Part shown: piece after piece, positions 33,037 through 41,854 of the stretch
How the letters are laid out: every line of letters begins with the position of its first letter
Position numbering within the stretch: the first letter of the stretch is position 1
DNA from: Burkholderiales bacterium
GTDB taxonomy: Bacteria > Pseudomonadota > Gammaproteobacteria > Burkholderiales > Burkholderiaceae_C
DNA length: 49,693 nucleotides
Assembly: GCA_028868305.1 (NCBI GenBank)
Contig: JAGWUS010000028.1
Span: 1-49,693, forward strand
Direction of reading: 5' to 3'
Translations under genes and position numbers: made by a program
Notes under the pieces: generated by a model
Databases searched by the model: none
What the model was told of the DNA's origin: nothing
What the model saw: only the letters and a program-made list of their open reading frames with translations

Positions 33037-33758
33037 GATCCATGCCAGCAGTGCTTGTGGTGGAGGATGAGCCGGCCATAGCGGAGCTGGTTGCCGTGAA
33101 TCTGCGACACAACGGGTTTCGCACCACCTGGGCCATGGACAGTGCAAGCGCGCAGCGGGAAATCGATGCGGGGGTGCCCGACCTAATTTTGTTGGACTGG
33201 ATGCTCCCTGGTGACAGTGGCATGGTTTTGGCGAAGCGCTGGCGTGCCCATCCGCGTACCAAGGATGTGCCCATCATCATGCTCACAGCACGCGGGGACG
33301 AGTCGGACCGGGTCGCGGGTCTGGATGCCGGCGCCGATGACTACATCGCAAAGCCTTTCTCCACCAAAGAGTTGCTGGCACGGGTGCGGGCGGTCTTGCG
33401 CCGCAAGGCGCCTGAACCGGTCGGCGAGTCCGTAACCGTAGGGCAGCTGACACTGGATCCTGCCACCCATCGCGTCAGTTTTGCCAATCAGCCACTGAAG
33501 CTCGGACCCACAGAATTCAAGCTACTGCACTTCATGATGAACAGCGCCGAGCGTGTGCACAGTCGTGCGCAGTTGCTCGACAAAGTGTGGGGTGATCACG
33601 TGTACATTGAAGAACGCACGGTGGATGTGCATGTCAAGCGATTGCGCGAGGCCATGCTTCAGGCCGGCTGCATGGTCGAAACCGTGCGGGGCGCCGGCTA
33701 TCGCCTGACCTCGAAACCGGAGAACGGAATTCCTGCGGCAGAAAAAGCAGGCGCCTGA
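33033..33758 (+). CDS. phoB: Phosphate regulon response regulator PhoB
   Basis: PhoB is the DNA-binding response regulator that binds Pho boxes when phosphorylated by PhoR. The 241-residue protein has a receiver domain with acidic pocket E11/D12, phosphoacceptor D55 (LILLDWMLPG), the T of MLTAR and the K of AKPF. A C-terminal OmpR-type winged helix follows (LGPTEFKLLHFMM and the recognition helix region YIEERTVDVHVKRLRE). The ATG at 33033 overlaps phoU; a second ATG three codons on is possible. Its targets in this window would be the Pho boxes at 28492, 16455, 21570 and 12401. Confidence 0.97.
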   Translation: MRSMPAVLVVEDEPAIAELVAVNLRHNGFRTTWAMDSASAQREIDAGVPDLILLDWMLPGDSGMVLAKRWRAHPRTKDVPIIMLTARGDESDRVAGLDAGADDYIAKPFSTKELLARVRAVLRRKAPEPVGESVTVGQLTLDPATHRVSFANQPLKLGPTEFKLLHFMMNSAERVHSRAQLLDKVWGDHVYIEERTVDVHVKRLREAMLQAGCMVETVRGAGYRLTSKPENGIPAAEKAGA

Positions 33759-33775
33759 GCGCGGTAGCTTCACCC

Positions 33776-35137
33776 ATGTTCTGGCGGATTGTTTCCTTCC
33801 TACTTTGCCAAGCCGTACCTGCAGTGGCCGGTTGGTTTCTTGCTGACTCAGAGAACAGATTGCCTGTTTCAATGGCCCTGGCCCTGCTGGGGGCTTACTG
33901 CTGGCTGGTGCTCGATGCCTGGCGTGGCTTCAAGCTCCTGCAGTGGTTGCGCGTCGGAGACACGGCCAGCACGCCACTGAGCAGTGGGCTTTGGGGGGAA
34001 GCATTTGAACGGGTGCGCAAGCTGGTACGTACACGCGACCGGGCGCTGGTGGAAAGTGACGGCCGGCTGCAGGACTTTCTCGCGGCAATGCAGGCATCTC
34101 CCAACGGGGTTGTTTTGCTGGATGCGGATGGGCGCATTGAGTGGTTCAACCAGACTGCGGCGGCCCATTTCGGTTTTGTTGCCCAACGGGATCTGCTTCA
34201 ACACTTCGGCAATTTGGTGCGAGACCCTGGGTTTGCAAGTTACTTTGCCACACGCGATTTCAGAACCGATGTGGTCATGCCCGGGCGTGCACATTCGAGT
34301 ACCAAGCCCGTCAAGCTGTCTGTTCAATTGCATCCCTATGGCGAAGGGCGCAGCCTTCTTTTGTCGCGTGACATCACCGCGGTCGAGCAGGCAGAGGCGA
34401 TGCGACGGGATTTTGTGGCCAATGTGTCGCACGAGATCCGCACGCCGTTGACGGTACTGGCCGGATTTGTGGAAACCCTGCAGAGTCTGCCGCTAGATGC
34501 ACAGGAGCGGCAGCGTTACCTGAGCCTGATGGCACAACAGGCCGACCGCATGCAAACACTGGTGAGTGACTTGCTGATGCTGTCCCGCCTGGAGGGCAGT
34601 CCACTTCCACCGGTGCAGGAATGGGTGCCTGTCAAAGTCCTCATGGGCCAGTGCCAGCAGGAAGCCCATGACCTGTCAATGGTTCTGTGGAAAGACGCGC
34701 AGCTTATCTCTTTTGCTGTGGATGAGGGGTACGAGATTGCTGGGTCTATGGCAGAACTGCATAGTGCCATGTTCAATCTGATTGGAAATGCTATCCGTTA
34801 CACGCCGCCTGACAAATCCATTCAGGTGCGTTGGCGCCAGATGCCCGACGGCAGCGCGGTGTTTAGTGTGGAAGACCATGGCACCGGGATAGCACCCGAA
34901 CATCTGCCACGACTGACAGAGCGCTTCTACCGCGTGGACAGAAGCCGTTCGCGGGAGACAGGTGGCACGGGGCTGGGGCTGGCGATTGTCAAGCATGTCA
35001 CCCAGCGCCATGGCGCTGAACTTGGCATTGCAAGCACGCCGGGCGCGGGCTCTACTTTCAGCATCACCTTTCCGGCTTCACGTGTTCGCCGTATGGCGCA
35101 AGCTGTCCTCAGCGATACGTCCGTCACCGTTGCCTGA
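33776..35137 (+). CDS. phoR: Phosphate regulon sensor histidine kinase PhoR
   Basis: PhoR phosphorylates and dephosphorylates PhoB according to Pst/PhoU state. The 453-residue protein has two N-terminal membrane helices (about 5-25 and 30-47) with almost no periplasmic loop, as usual for PhoR. A PAS-like domain follows at about 100-200. The dimerisation helix carries H219 (NVSHEIRTPLT), and the ATPase domain has N-box NLIGNAIRYTP, G1 EDHGTGI, F-box RFYRVD and G2 GGTGLGLAIVK. It follows phoB by 17 bp. Its last 14 bp overlap the 3' end of the convergent membrane glycosyltransferase-like gene. Confidence 0.97.
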   Translation: MFWRIVSFLLCQAVPAVAGWFLADSENRLPVSMALALLGAYCWLVLDAWRGFKLLQWLRVGDTASTPLSSGLWGEAFERVRKLVRTRDRALVESDGRLQDFLAAMQASPNGVVLLDADGRIEWFNQTAAAHFGFVAQRDLLQHFGNLVRDPGFASYFATRDFRTDVVMPGRAHSSTKPVKLSVQLHPYGEGRSLLLSRDITAVEQAEAMRRDFVANVSHEIRTPLTVLAGFVETLQSLPLDAQERQRYLSLMAQQADRMQTLVSDLLMLSRLEGSPLPPVQEWVPVKVLMGQCQQEAHDLSMVLWKDAQLISFAVDEGYEIAGSMAELHSAMFNLIGNAIRYTPPDKSIQVRWRQMPDGSAVFSVEDHGTGIAPEHLPRLTERFYRVDRSRSRETGGTGLGLAIVKHVTQRHGAELGIASTPGAGSTFSITFPASRVRRMAQAVLSDTSVTVA

Positions 35138-36827
35138 ACAGCAGGACGGACTGATTTGCATCCGTAGGGTGTTTAATGGGAACCACTAGATTCCACTGGC
35201 GGTTGTCAAGTTTTGCAGGCGGTGCCATGTCCGGGCCTGATTCTGCGAGCAACCAGGGGCAGGACGGTGTGCCCTGCATGGGTTTGAGTTGCAGGTTGCC
35301 ATAAAACTGGAACGCCGCGATCTGACCCTGGTTCAATCCGACTGTTTCGACACACGCCGCCGGCGTTATCTTTCCGACTGTTTGCTCAACCAATACCCTG
35401 TAGCCCTGCGCATAGTTGAGCAAAGGCATCCACAGGGTCATTAGCAGCAGCCAGCACAGGGCGGCGCCGCCTGCGGGCAGAACCAGGCTTTTCCATATGG
35501 CGGCCCGATGGCGGCCAACGCGCCAATGCACCAGCCACGCCCAGACCAAAGTAGCAGCCAGTGCAAAGGTGAGCGAAAGCAGTGAGAAGCTGGATACAAA
35601 ACCCGGTGCCAGACGTGCCACATTGGCGGCTGGCTGGCTGGGATAGCCGGTATGCATGGCTATCCACACCACCCAGATGGTGAAGGCGCAGCCGGAAAAA
35701 AAGAGCAGGGTAAACCAGTCGATCAGGGCTGCCACCTGACGTTTGAGGGTAGGTAGCGCAAACGCCGCCAGTGTGGCCAGCGGCGGCAAAGCAAGCAAAA
35801 GCGTGCGGTCTGAAGAGCCGGTGGTCAGGGTTGCGGCGACGGTCACACTGCAAAGCCACGCTGGCAGGGCCAGGTGCCGACTTATTTGCAGGCTGAAGAG
35901 TTGGTGGCGCCAGCGCCAGAGCGTCCACAGGGCCAGAGGCCATGCGGGCCAGGTGAACCAGATGAGCAATTGGGCATAGCCATTCCAGTCCGCCCACGTG
36001 GCCTGGGGCACGGCGATTTTCCATCGCCACAGGTCCAGTGCAGCGGCAACGCCACCTGCGATGGCAGCTACCAGCAAAATGCCCATGGCTTCCAGGGTTA
36101 CCTCTCTGTCCTGGCGTGTGGGAACAGTTTCCCGGGTGCGCTCCAGAATGTGGATCACACCACTACCCAAGCCCCACAGCGTCGCCATGGCGGGTGCTCC
36201 TGACAGCGCCATTCCCAGCAGGCCAACGGTGATTGCCAGACCTGAAGCAAACCGGTGATACGCCAGTGCCGCTGCACCATAGAAGAAAAGTGACGCGAAT
36301 CCAAGTTGTGCCAGTGCCGGTGTGGTTTCGTGGGAGAGTTGCGCCAGCCCCAGGCAGGCAATCAGTGCCAGGAGCGCACCGTCGGCCATGGCGCGGGCAT
36401 AGTCTTTGGGCAGGGCTTCACCACCAAACGCAAACGCCACCGGCTGTGCCTTGGGGTCGCGCCCGAGGTAGTAAGTGCCATACCATGTGGCAACCAGTGT
36501 CAGGGTTAACAGCAGGCCGAAGGGGATGCGCACCACAAAGTCAGCAGCCATCCAACCGGGAGCGATCTGCATCGCCCAGGCCCCCAACCAGTAGGGCAGC
36601 AGCGCCGGACTCTCAGGCGGGGCTCCCATAAGCGAAGGCATCCACCAGGAGGTAGAGCCCTGTAGCAGTTCTGCCATGACCCCCAGGCTTGCCATATCGG
36701 CACTCTTCCATCCGTCGCGCCCGAAGAAACCGGGCAGCACATAGGCAACGCAGAACAGCACAAGTGCCAGGCGTGGCAGGCGCCGGGCAGCTGCTTGCGT
36801 GACGATGGCGGGGGTGGGGTGGTTCAC
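35124..36827 (-). CDS. Polytopic membrane protein, GT39/ArnT-like glycosyltransferase
   Basis: The 567-residue protein has many hydrophobic helices and a short non-membrane C-terminal part. The first periplasmic loop has GRDGWKSADMASLGVMAE, which in position and acidic/aromatic character recalls the lipid-phosphate-sugar transferases of the GT39/ArnT superfamily (the usual aspartate-rich loop after helix 1). Substrate and acceptor are unknown. A GTG at 36827 (start of VNHPTPAIVTQ) is chosen; the frame is open upstream into the rpmE terminator and gene, which argues against earlier starts. It converges on phoR with a 14-bp overlap and begins just past the rpmE terminator. Confidence 0.75.
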   Translation of the reverse strand: MNHPTPAIVTQAAARRLPRLALVLFCVAYVLPGFFGRDGWKSADMASLGVMAELLQGSTSWWMPSLMGAPPESPALLPYWLGAWAMQIAPGWMAADFVVRIPFGLLLTLTLVATWYGTYYLGRDPKAQPVAFAFGGEALPKDYARAMADGALLALIACLGLAQLSHETTPALAQLGFASLFFYGAAALAYHRFASGLAITVGLLGMALSGAPAMATLWGLGSGVIHILERTRETVPTRQDREVTLEAMGILLVAAIAGGVAAALDLWRWKIAVPQATWADWNGYAQLLIWFTWPAWPLALWTLWRWRHQLFSLQISRHLALPAWLCSVTVAATLTTGSSDRTLLLALPPLATLAAFALPTLKRQVAALIDWFTLLFFSGCAFTIWVVWIAMHTGYPSQPAANVARLAPGFVSSFSLLSLTFALAATLVWAWLVHWRVGRHRAAIWKSLVLPAGGAALCWLLLMTLWMPLLNYAQGYRVLVEQTVGKITPAACVETVGLNQGQIAAFQFYGNLQLKPMQGTPSCPWLLAESGPDMAPPAKLDNRQWNLVVPIKHPTDANQSVLLFRQR

Positions 36828-36851
36828 GGACGGGAGCGAAGGGGCAGGCCG

Positions 36852-36883
36852 AAAAAAAAGCAGCTCGGTTTGCCGGGCTGCTT
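36852..36883 (-). terminator. Rho-independent terminator of rpmE
   Basis: On the minus strand AAGCAGCCCGG, a short loop and CCGAGCTGCTT form an 11-bp stem with one mismatch, followed by a run of T bases (the A8 at 36852-36859 on the plus strand). It lies 36 bp after the rpmE stop and also abuts the leftward GT39-like gene start. Confidence 0.88.
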
Positions 36884-36919
36884 CTGATGACGGACTCAGG
36901 CAAAAAACCTGAAGCCGGC

Positions 36920-37177
36920 TTACTTGGCTGCGGTCTTGCCGAAGCGGTTGCGGAACTTCTCCACGCGGCCACCCATGTTGTCCACGGACTTTTGGGTACC
37001 CGTGTAAAAGGGATGCGATTCGCTGGTGGTATCGAGCTTGAAGAGGGGCAGCTTGCGGCCGTCTTCCATGTCGATCATTTCCTTGGTGTTGGCGCAGGAA
37101 CGGGTCACGAATTTGAATCCATTGGACATGTCCTGGAAGCACACTTCGCGGTAATTGGGGTGAATGCCTTCTTTCAT
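36920..37177 (-). CDS. rpmE2: 50S ribosomal protein L31 type B
   Basis: The 85-residue protein is bL31 of the zinc-free (C-minus) type B: it begins [16 protein letters not shown], contains SESHPFYTG near the middle and ends [17 protein letters not shown], without the four-cysteine set of type A. The ATG at 37177 gives the canonical N-terminus; a start four codons earlier is possible but unusual. AGAAGAG lies immediately upstream. It lies downstream of rho on the same strand, separated by a GC-rich repeat, and has its own terminator. Confidence 0.96.
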   Translation of the reverse strand: MKEGIHPNYREVCFQDMSNGFKFVTRSCANTKEMIDMEDGRKLPLFKLDTTSESHPFYTGTQKSVDNMGGRVEKFRNRFGKTAAK

Positions 37178-37268
37178 ACTCTTCTCCATCAGTTGCGAGA
37201 GCCGCGCCGGACCATCCAGCGTACTTGTCGCGAAAACCCAAAATTATAACGTATCCAAAGCGCGCACC

Positions 37269-37341
37269 GCCGGGCCGCCCCAAGGCGCGAAGGCCCCCAT
37301 GGGAGGCAGGGCGCTACACGCAGTGAGCAACCGTGGGGGCC
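37269..37341. repeat. GC-rich dispersed repeat/terminator-like element after rho
   Basis: The element contains the perfect 8-bp arms GGCCCCCA (37292-37299) and TGGGGGCC (37334-37341), preceded by GGGCCGCCCCAAGGCGCG. I recall elements of this pattern (GGCCGCCCC, then a GCCCCC/GGGGGC stem with a CACACG-like loop) as common in intergenic regions of Comamonadaceae, but could not verify that here. It starts 6 bp after the rho stop (reading leftward) and could end or stabilise the rho transcript. Confidence 0.65.
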
Positions 37342-37347
37342 CCAGGT

Positions 37348-38610
37348 TCACCCGCCACGACGCATCATGTCGAAGAACTCGTTATTGGTCTTGGTGGCAC
37401 GCATCTGCTTGAGCACCATTTCCATCGCTTCCACTTCATCCATGTTGTAGAGGAACTGGCGCAGGATGCGGGTTTTCTGCAAAATTTCTGGCTGCAGCAG
37501 CAACTCTTCGCGGCGTGTTCCGCTGCGGTTGAGCTGGATGGACGGGAACACGCGCTTTTCGTACAGACGACGGTCCAGGTGGATTTCGGAGTTGCCGGTG
37601 CCCTTGAACTCCTCGAAGATCACTTCATCCATGCGGCTGCCAGTATCGACCAGCGCGGTGGCGATGATGGTCAAGCTGCCGCCTTCTTCCACGTTGCGGG
37701 CCGCGCCCAGAAAGCGTTTGGGGCGTTGCAGGGCATTGGCGTCTACACCGCCGGTCAGCACCTTGCCGGAGCTGGGCACAACGTTGTTATAGGCGCGGGC
37801 CAGGCGGGTGATGGAGTCCAGCAGGATCACCACGTCTTTCTTCAATTCAACCAGGCGCTTGGCGCGTTCGATCACCATCTCGGCCACGTGCACGTGACGG
37901 GCGGCGGGTTCATCAAAGGTGGATGCAATCACCTCACCTTTGACGGTGCGCTGCATCTCGGTCACTTCTTCCGGGCGCTCGTCAATCAGGAGCACCATCA
38001 GGTAGCTGTCGGGGTAGTTGGCGGAAATGGCGTGGGCAATGTGCTGCATCATCACCGTCTTGCCGCTTTTGGGCTGCGCCACGATCAGGGCACGTTGGCC
38101 TTTACCAATAGGCGCAATGATGTCGATCACGCGGCCGGTGATATTTTCTTCGCCCTTCATGTCCTGCTCCAGGCGCATCTGCACCTTGGGAAACAGCGGG
38201 GTCAGGTTCTCAAACATGACTTTGTGCTTGTTACCTTCGGGCGGTCCGCCGTTAACCTTGTCGAGCTTGTTCAGCGCGAAGTAGCGCTCGCCGTCCTTGG
38301 GCGTGCGCACTTCACCTTCAATCATGTCGCCGGTGTGAAGGTTGAAGCGGCGTACCTGGCTGGGGCTGATGTAGATGTCGTCGGTGCTGGCGGTGTAGCT
38401 GGTGTCCGGGCTGCGCAGGAAGCCAAAACCATCGGGCAATATTTCCAGCACGCCATCCGCAATGATCTGTTCACCGGCGCGCGCACGCTTCTTGATGATC
38501 GCAAACATCAGCTCCTGCTTGCGCATGCGGCCCGTGTTTTCAATCTCAAGTTCTTCGGCTTGCTTGAGGACTTCAGACACGTGCAGTGCCTTGAGTTCGT
38601 TTAAGTGCAT
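37348..38610 (-). CDS. rho: Transcription termination factor Rho
   Basis: Rho is the hexameric RNA helicase that ends factor-dependent transcription. At 420 residues it has the standard length. It has the N-terminal helical domain ([20 protein letters not shown]), an RNA-binding cold-shock-like domain ([15 protein letters not shown]), Walker A AQPKSGKT, Walker [17 protein letters not shown], and the R-loop and C-terminal region ending FFDMMRRGG. The ATG at 38610 is the canonical start. It is downstream of trxA on the same strand, a common betaproteobacterial order, with a trxA terminator between them. Confidence 0.98.
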   Translation of the reverse strand: MHLNELKALHVSEVLKQAEELEIENTGRMRKQELMFAIIKKRARAGEQIIADGVLEILPDGFGFLRSPDTSYTASTDDIYISPSQVRRFNLHTGDMIEGEVRTPKDGERYFALNKLDKVNGGPPEGNKHKVMFENLTPLFPKVQMRLEQDMKGEENITGRVIDIIAPIGKGQRALIVAQPKSGKTVMMQHIAHAISANYPDSYLMVLLIDERPEEVTEMQRTVKGEVIASTFDEPAARHVHVAEMVIERAKRLVELKKDVVILLDSITRLARAYNNVVPSSGKVLTGGVDANALQRPKRFLGAARNVEEGGSLTIIATALVDTGSRMDEVIFEEFKGTGNSEIHLDRRLYEKRVFPSIQLNRSGTRREELLLQPEILQKTRILRQFLYNMDEVEAMEMVLKQMRATKTNNEFFDMMRRGG

Positions 38611-38770
38611 GGAGTGTGTCCCGACGGGGAGTGGACCGGAATAACGGTAGTTTGTAGAAAATTCAGGGGGGTTGGGGAGAGGCAAGACCGGTAGTCTGGC
38701 CTCCTCGTTCTAAACCGTGAATTGGAACCCGACTTGCATAAGGCGGGTGAACTTGGCGAATTATGACAGG

Positions 38771-38802
38771 AAAATGCGACCGTGCTGCGGTGTCACGGTC
38801 GC
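38771..38802 (-). terminator. Rho-independent terminator of trxA
   Basis: On the minus strand GCGACCGTG, 9-base loop, CACGGTCGC, then ATTTTC. A perfect 9-bp stem with a short T run starting 11 bp after the trxA stop codon. The remaining 160 bp to the rho start hold no other evident feature and should contain the rho promoter. Confidence 0.85.
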
Positions 38803-38812
38803 GGGCTATCCG

Positions 38813-39145
38813 TCAGGCCAGTTGCTGGTCGATGAACGCTGTCAGCTGCGCCTTGCTCATGGCCCCAACCTTGGTGGCAGCCAGTTGACCGCCCTTGAAC
38901 AGCATCAGCGTGGGAATGCCTCGGATACCGAACTTGGCAGGAATGTCGCGGTTTTCGTCAACATTCATCTTGGCAATCTGCAGCTTGCCCTGGTAGGCAG
39001 TAGACACCTCGTCAAGAATCGGGGCAATCATCTTGCAGGGACCGCACCATTCAGCCCAGTAGTCCACCAGAGTGGGTTGCTCGGATTGGAGCACATCGGC
39101 TTCAAAAGTGGCATCGGTGACGTGTTTGATGAGTTCGCTGGCCAT
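38813..39145 (-). CDS. trxA: Thioredoxin 1
   Basis: Thioredoxin reduces protein disulfides using electrons from thioredoxin reductase. The 110-residue protein has the active site WCGPC (residues 33-37), the buried acidic residue in VDYWAEW, the cis-proline loop [10 protein letters not shown] and the C-terminal FIDQQL helix. The ATG at 39145 follows AAAGGAAAG. It is divergent from the addB-like gene with 45 bp between starts and followed by its own terminator, then rho. Confidence 0.97.
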   Translation of the reverse strand: MASELIKHVTDATFEADVLQSEQPTLVDYWAEWCGPCKMIAPILDEVSTAYQGKLQIAKMNVDENRDIPAKFGIRGIPTLMLFKGGQLAATKVGAMSKAQLTAFIDQQLA

Positions 39146-39190
39146 AGTCTTTCCTTTGGGAGTTTGCATAACAGCTAAAGTTGCGGCATT

Positions 39191-41854
39191 GTGACAGAAA
39201 CCAAGTACCCCATCGGCACAGCGCCCTCTATCGCCGGCATAGCCAAAAACGATGCTTCTGGTGCGTTGCGGGCCTTCAGCTACGGGCCTGACCACCCCGC
39301 CATGGCTTTATGGGTGCATCCCCAAACGGGTTTGCTGGTGCGTCTTGCCGGTGAAATTGCGCGCCGTGGCGCCCATGCGGCACGGGTGGTCGTGCTGTTG
39401 CCCTATGCGCAACTACTGCCGCTGGTCAGTCGACTGTGGGCTCGCCTATATCCCGACGGTTTCATGCCCCGGTTTGAAACCACCATGAACTGGAGTGCTG
39501 CCATGGGCGGCCACGACCACCAGCCCACAGACATCACATTTGATACCGGGCTAGACCATTTGACTGCACAGGCGCTGTTGGTGCAGGCCGGGCTGGGTGC
39601 CCAGCAGGATGCATTGGTGGGTCTGCTGGTGCAGTCGGCCTGGCAACTTGCACCACTGGCGGCGGCCTCCAGTCCTGGCGAACGTGCGCAGTGGGCGGCA
39701 GGTGCCCGACTGGCCGCGACTTTGGGCATGGACGGGCGTGCGCTGCAGTGGGAAGCTGCTGTGGCCCGTATTGCAGTGGAGTGGGCGGCCGCGTCGGGAT
39801 ACGCCAGCGATGTTCTTTTTGAAGCCACGGTACGCAATGCGGTGGATGCGCTGGTCATGGTGCAGGGGCTCTCGCCAGACCCCCTGGCCACGGGCCTTGC
39901 TGGGACTTGGGGCGACACACTGCTGGTCCTTCCCATGGCGTCCCCGGCTAAGGATGAACTTGCCGTGGCGCAGATGGGGCAGACCTGGCTGCACCCCTGT
40001 CTGGATGCAGAAGACGAAGCGCAACGCAGCGCAGCCTGCGCGCTGCGCCACATTCAGGAGGACCGCTTTCCCGTTGCGCTGGTTTCCTCGGACCGGGCGC
40101 TGACCCGGCGCATTCGCGCCTTGCTGGAAAGTGCCGGAGTATCCATGCGGGATGAGAATGGCTGGAAGCTTTCGACCAGCCGGGCTGCTGCCACAGTCAT
40201 GGCACTTCTGCGCGCAGGTGTGTGGCACGCTTCGACCGATGCGGTGATGGATTGGGTAAAGAGCGCCCCGGCTTTTCAGTCGACGGTAGAGCCACTGGAG
40301 GCTGCTTTGCGTCTTAACCAGGTAGGTGACTGGCATCAGGTGCCAGACACGCCGGCGATCGCCAAAGATACTGCATTGCAGGTTGCCTGCACCACGATCG
40401 ATGCGGTACGCGCGCGCTTCAACGGTGTGCGGACCCTGTCGGCCTGGCTGGTGGAGTTGCAGGGTGCCCTGCAGGACAGTGGCTTGTGGGAGTCCATCGC
40501 CACCGATGTTGCGGGTGTCCAGGTCGTGGGCAGTCTCCAATTGTCACCCGACAGCGCCGAGTCCTGGAGTCAGCTGGCCGGTAGTGCACTGTGGGCGAAG
40601 CGGCGCATGGACCTCAGCGAATTTTCTCGCTGGGTCAACCAGGCACTGGAGGGCGCCAGCTTTCAGCCCGCGTATCCGCTTGAGGAGCAAGTGGTGATTC
40701 TCCCCATGAGCCAGATGCTGGGGCGGCCATTTGCTGCGGTGGTGCTGGCCGGGTGTGACGAAGTGCGGCTGAACCCCGGCGCCGAGCCGCCAGGGGGCTG
40801 GACTGCGGCGCAGCGTAAGGCCTTAGGGCTGACATCGCGTGACACACTGGATGCATTACTCCATGCGGCCTGGGCGTATGCGCTGCAATCGCCGGTGTGT
40901 GACGTGCTCTGGCGTACCGGCGACGATACGGGTGAAACCCTGTTGCCAAGCCTGCTGGTGCAACTGCTGCAATCGCGCCAGGCGGGACCCCATGCCCCCC
41001 ATGCCGGAACCGATCCGCGCCTTGAGCGCGCTGTTGATGCACTGCCCACGACGCCGCCTTTGCCGATCGGGCGTGATGTACCGGTGCGGCATCTTTCGGC
41101 CAGCGCCTATGACGATTTGCGCCAATGCCCCTACCGCTTTTTTGCCCTGCGCCAGCTGGGCCTCAAAACGGTGGACGAGCTGGAGTCGGAAGTGGACAAG
41201 CGCGACTTCGGCTTGTGGCTGCACGCGGTGCTGAACCACTTTCATCTGGCTCTGCAACAGCAACCGGCCCTGGATACCAGCGGGCGCACCGCGCTGCTGG
41301 ATGTGTCCGCGCTGGCAACCGTGCAGTCCATGGCACTGCCGGAGGGCGAGTTTCTGCCCTTCATGGCAGCCTGGCCAGCGGTGCGTGAGGGCTATCTGCA
41401 ATGGCTGGCTACCCATGAGGCGCAGGGTGCCGTCTTTTCCACGGGTGAAACCGCACACACCCAACCATTGGGCGATATCCAACTCGTCGGGCGCATTGAC
41501 CGCATTGACACGCTACCCCATGGGGAGCTGATGGTGCTGGACTACAAGACCGAGCCCGGGGCCAAGACCAAGGCGCGTGTCAAAGACCCGCTGGAAGACA
41601 CGCAGATCGCTTTCTATGCGGCGTTGCTGCCCAACGATACCTTGCGTGGCGGCTATATCAATGTGGGTGAGCGTGACGGCACGTCGCTCAGTGAGCAAAA
41701 TCAGTTGGTCGAAGCGCGCGATGCTCTGCTGGACGGCATTCAGACCGATATACAGCGCATTCGTGATGGCGCTGCCTTGCCCGCGTTAGGCGAGGGGACG
41801 GCCTGCGATTTCTGCCAGGCACGGGGCCTTTGCCGCAAGGATTTCTGGTCATGA
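39191..41854 (+). CDS. addB: AddB-type PD-(D/E)XK nuclease subunit
   Basis: AddB pairs with AddA in double-strand break resection for recombination. The 887-residue protein has a divergent helicase-like N-terminal two thirds and a C-terminal RecB-family nuclease domain ([10 protein letters not shown]... LMVLDYKTE). The four cysteines expected for the AddB iron-sulfur clamp are visible: one before the nuclease motifs (LRQCPYRFF) and three at the end ([10 protein letters not shown]). A GTG at 39191 is the first start. The stop overlaps the next start (ATGA at 41851), so AddB and AddA are made together. Generic annotation would be PD-(D/E)XK nuclease family protein. Confidence 0.88.
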   Translation: MTETKYPIGTAPSIAGIAKNDASGALRAFSYGPDHPAMALWVHPQTGLLVRLAGEIARRGAHAARVVVLLPYAQLLPLVSRLWARLYPDGFMPRFETTMNWSAAMGGHDHQPTDITFDTGLDHLTAQALLVQAGLGAQQDALVGLLVQSAWQLAPLAAASSPGERAQWAAGARLAATLGMDGRALQWEAAVARIAVEWAAASGYASDVLFEATVRNAVDALVMVQGLSPDPLATGLAGTWGDTLLVLPMASPAKDELAVAQMGQTWLHPCLDAEDEAQRSAACALRHIQEDRFPVALVSSDRALTRRIRALLESAGVSMRDENGWKLSTSRAAATVMALLRAGVWHASTDAVMDWVKSAPAFQSTVEPLEAALRLNQVGDWHQVPDTPAIAKDTALQVACTTIDAVRARFNGVRTLSAWLVELQGALQDSGLWESIATDVAGVQVVGSLQLSPDSAESWSQLAGSALWAKRRMDLSEFSRWVNQALEGASFQPAYPLEEQVVILPMSQMLGRPFAAVVLAGCDEVRLNPGAEPPGGWTAAQRKALGLTSRDTLDALLHAAWAYALQSPVCDVLWRTGDDTGETLLPSLLVQLLQSRQAGPHAPHAGTDPRLERAVDALPTTPPLPIGRDVPVRHLSASAYDDLRQCPYRFFALRQLGLKTVDELESEVDKRDFGLWLHAVLNHFHLALQQQPALDTSGRTALLDVSALATVQSMALPEGEFLPFMAAWPAVREGYLQWLATHEAQGAVFSTGETAHTQPLGDIQLVGRIDRIDTLPHGELMVLDYKTEPGAKTKARVKDPLEDTQIAFYAALLPNDTLRGGYINVGERDGTSLSEQNQLVEARDALLDGIQTDIQRIRDGAALPALGEGTACDFCQARGLCRKDFWS

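Noticed and set aside
37300..37345. tRNA or other structured RNA after rho
   Set aside because: No tRNA arms or TTCGA-type loop; the region is a GC-rich stem-forming repeat.
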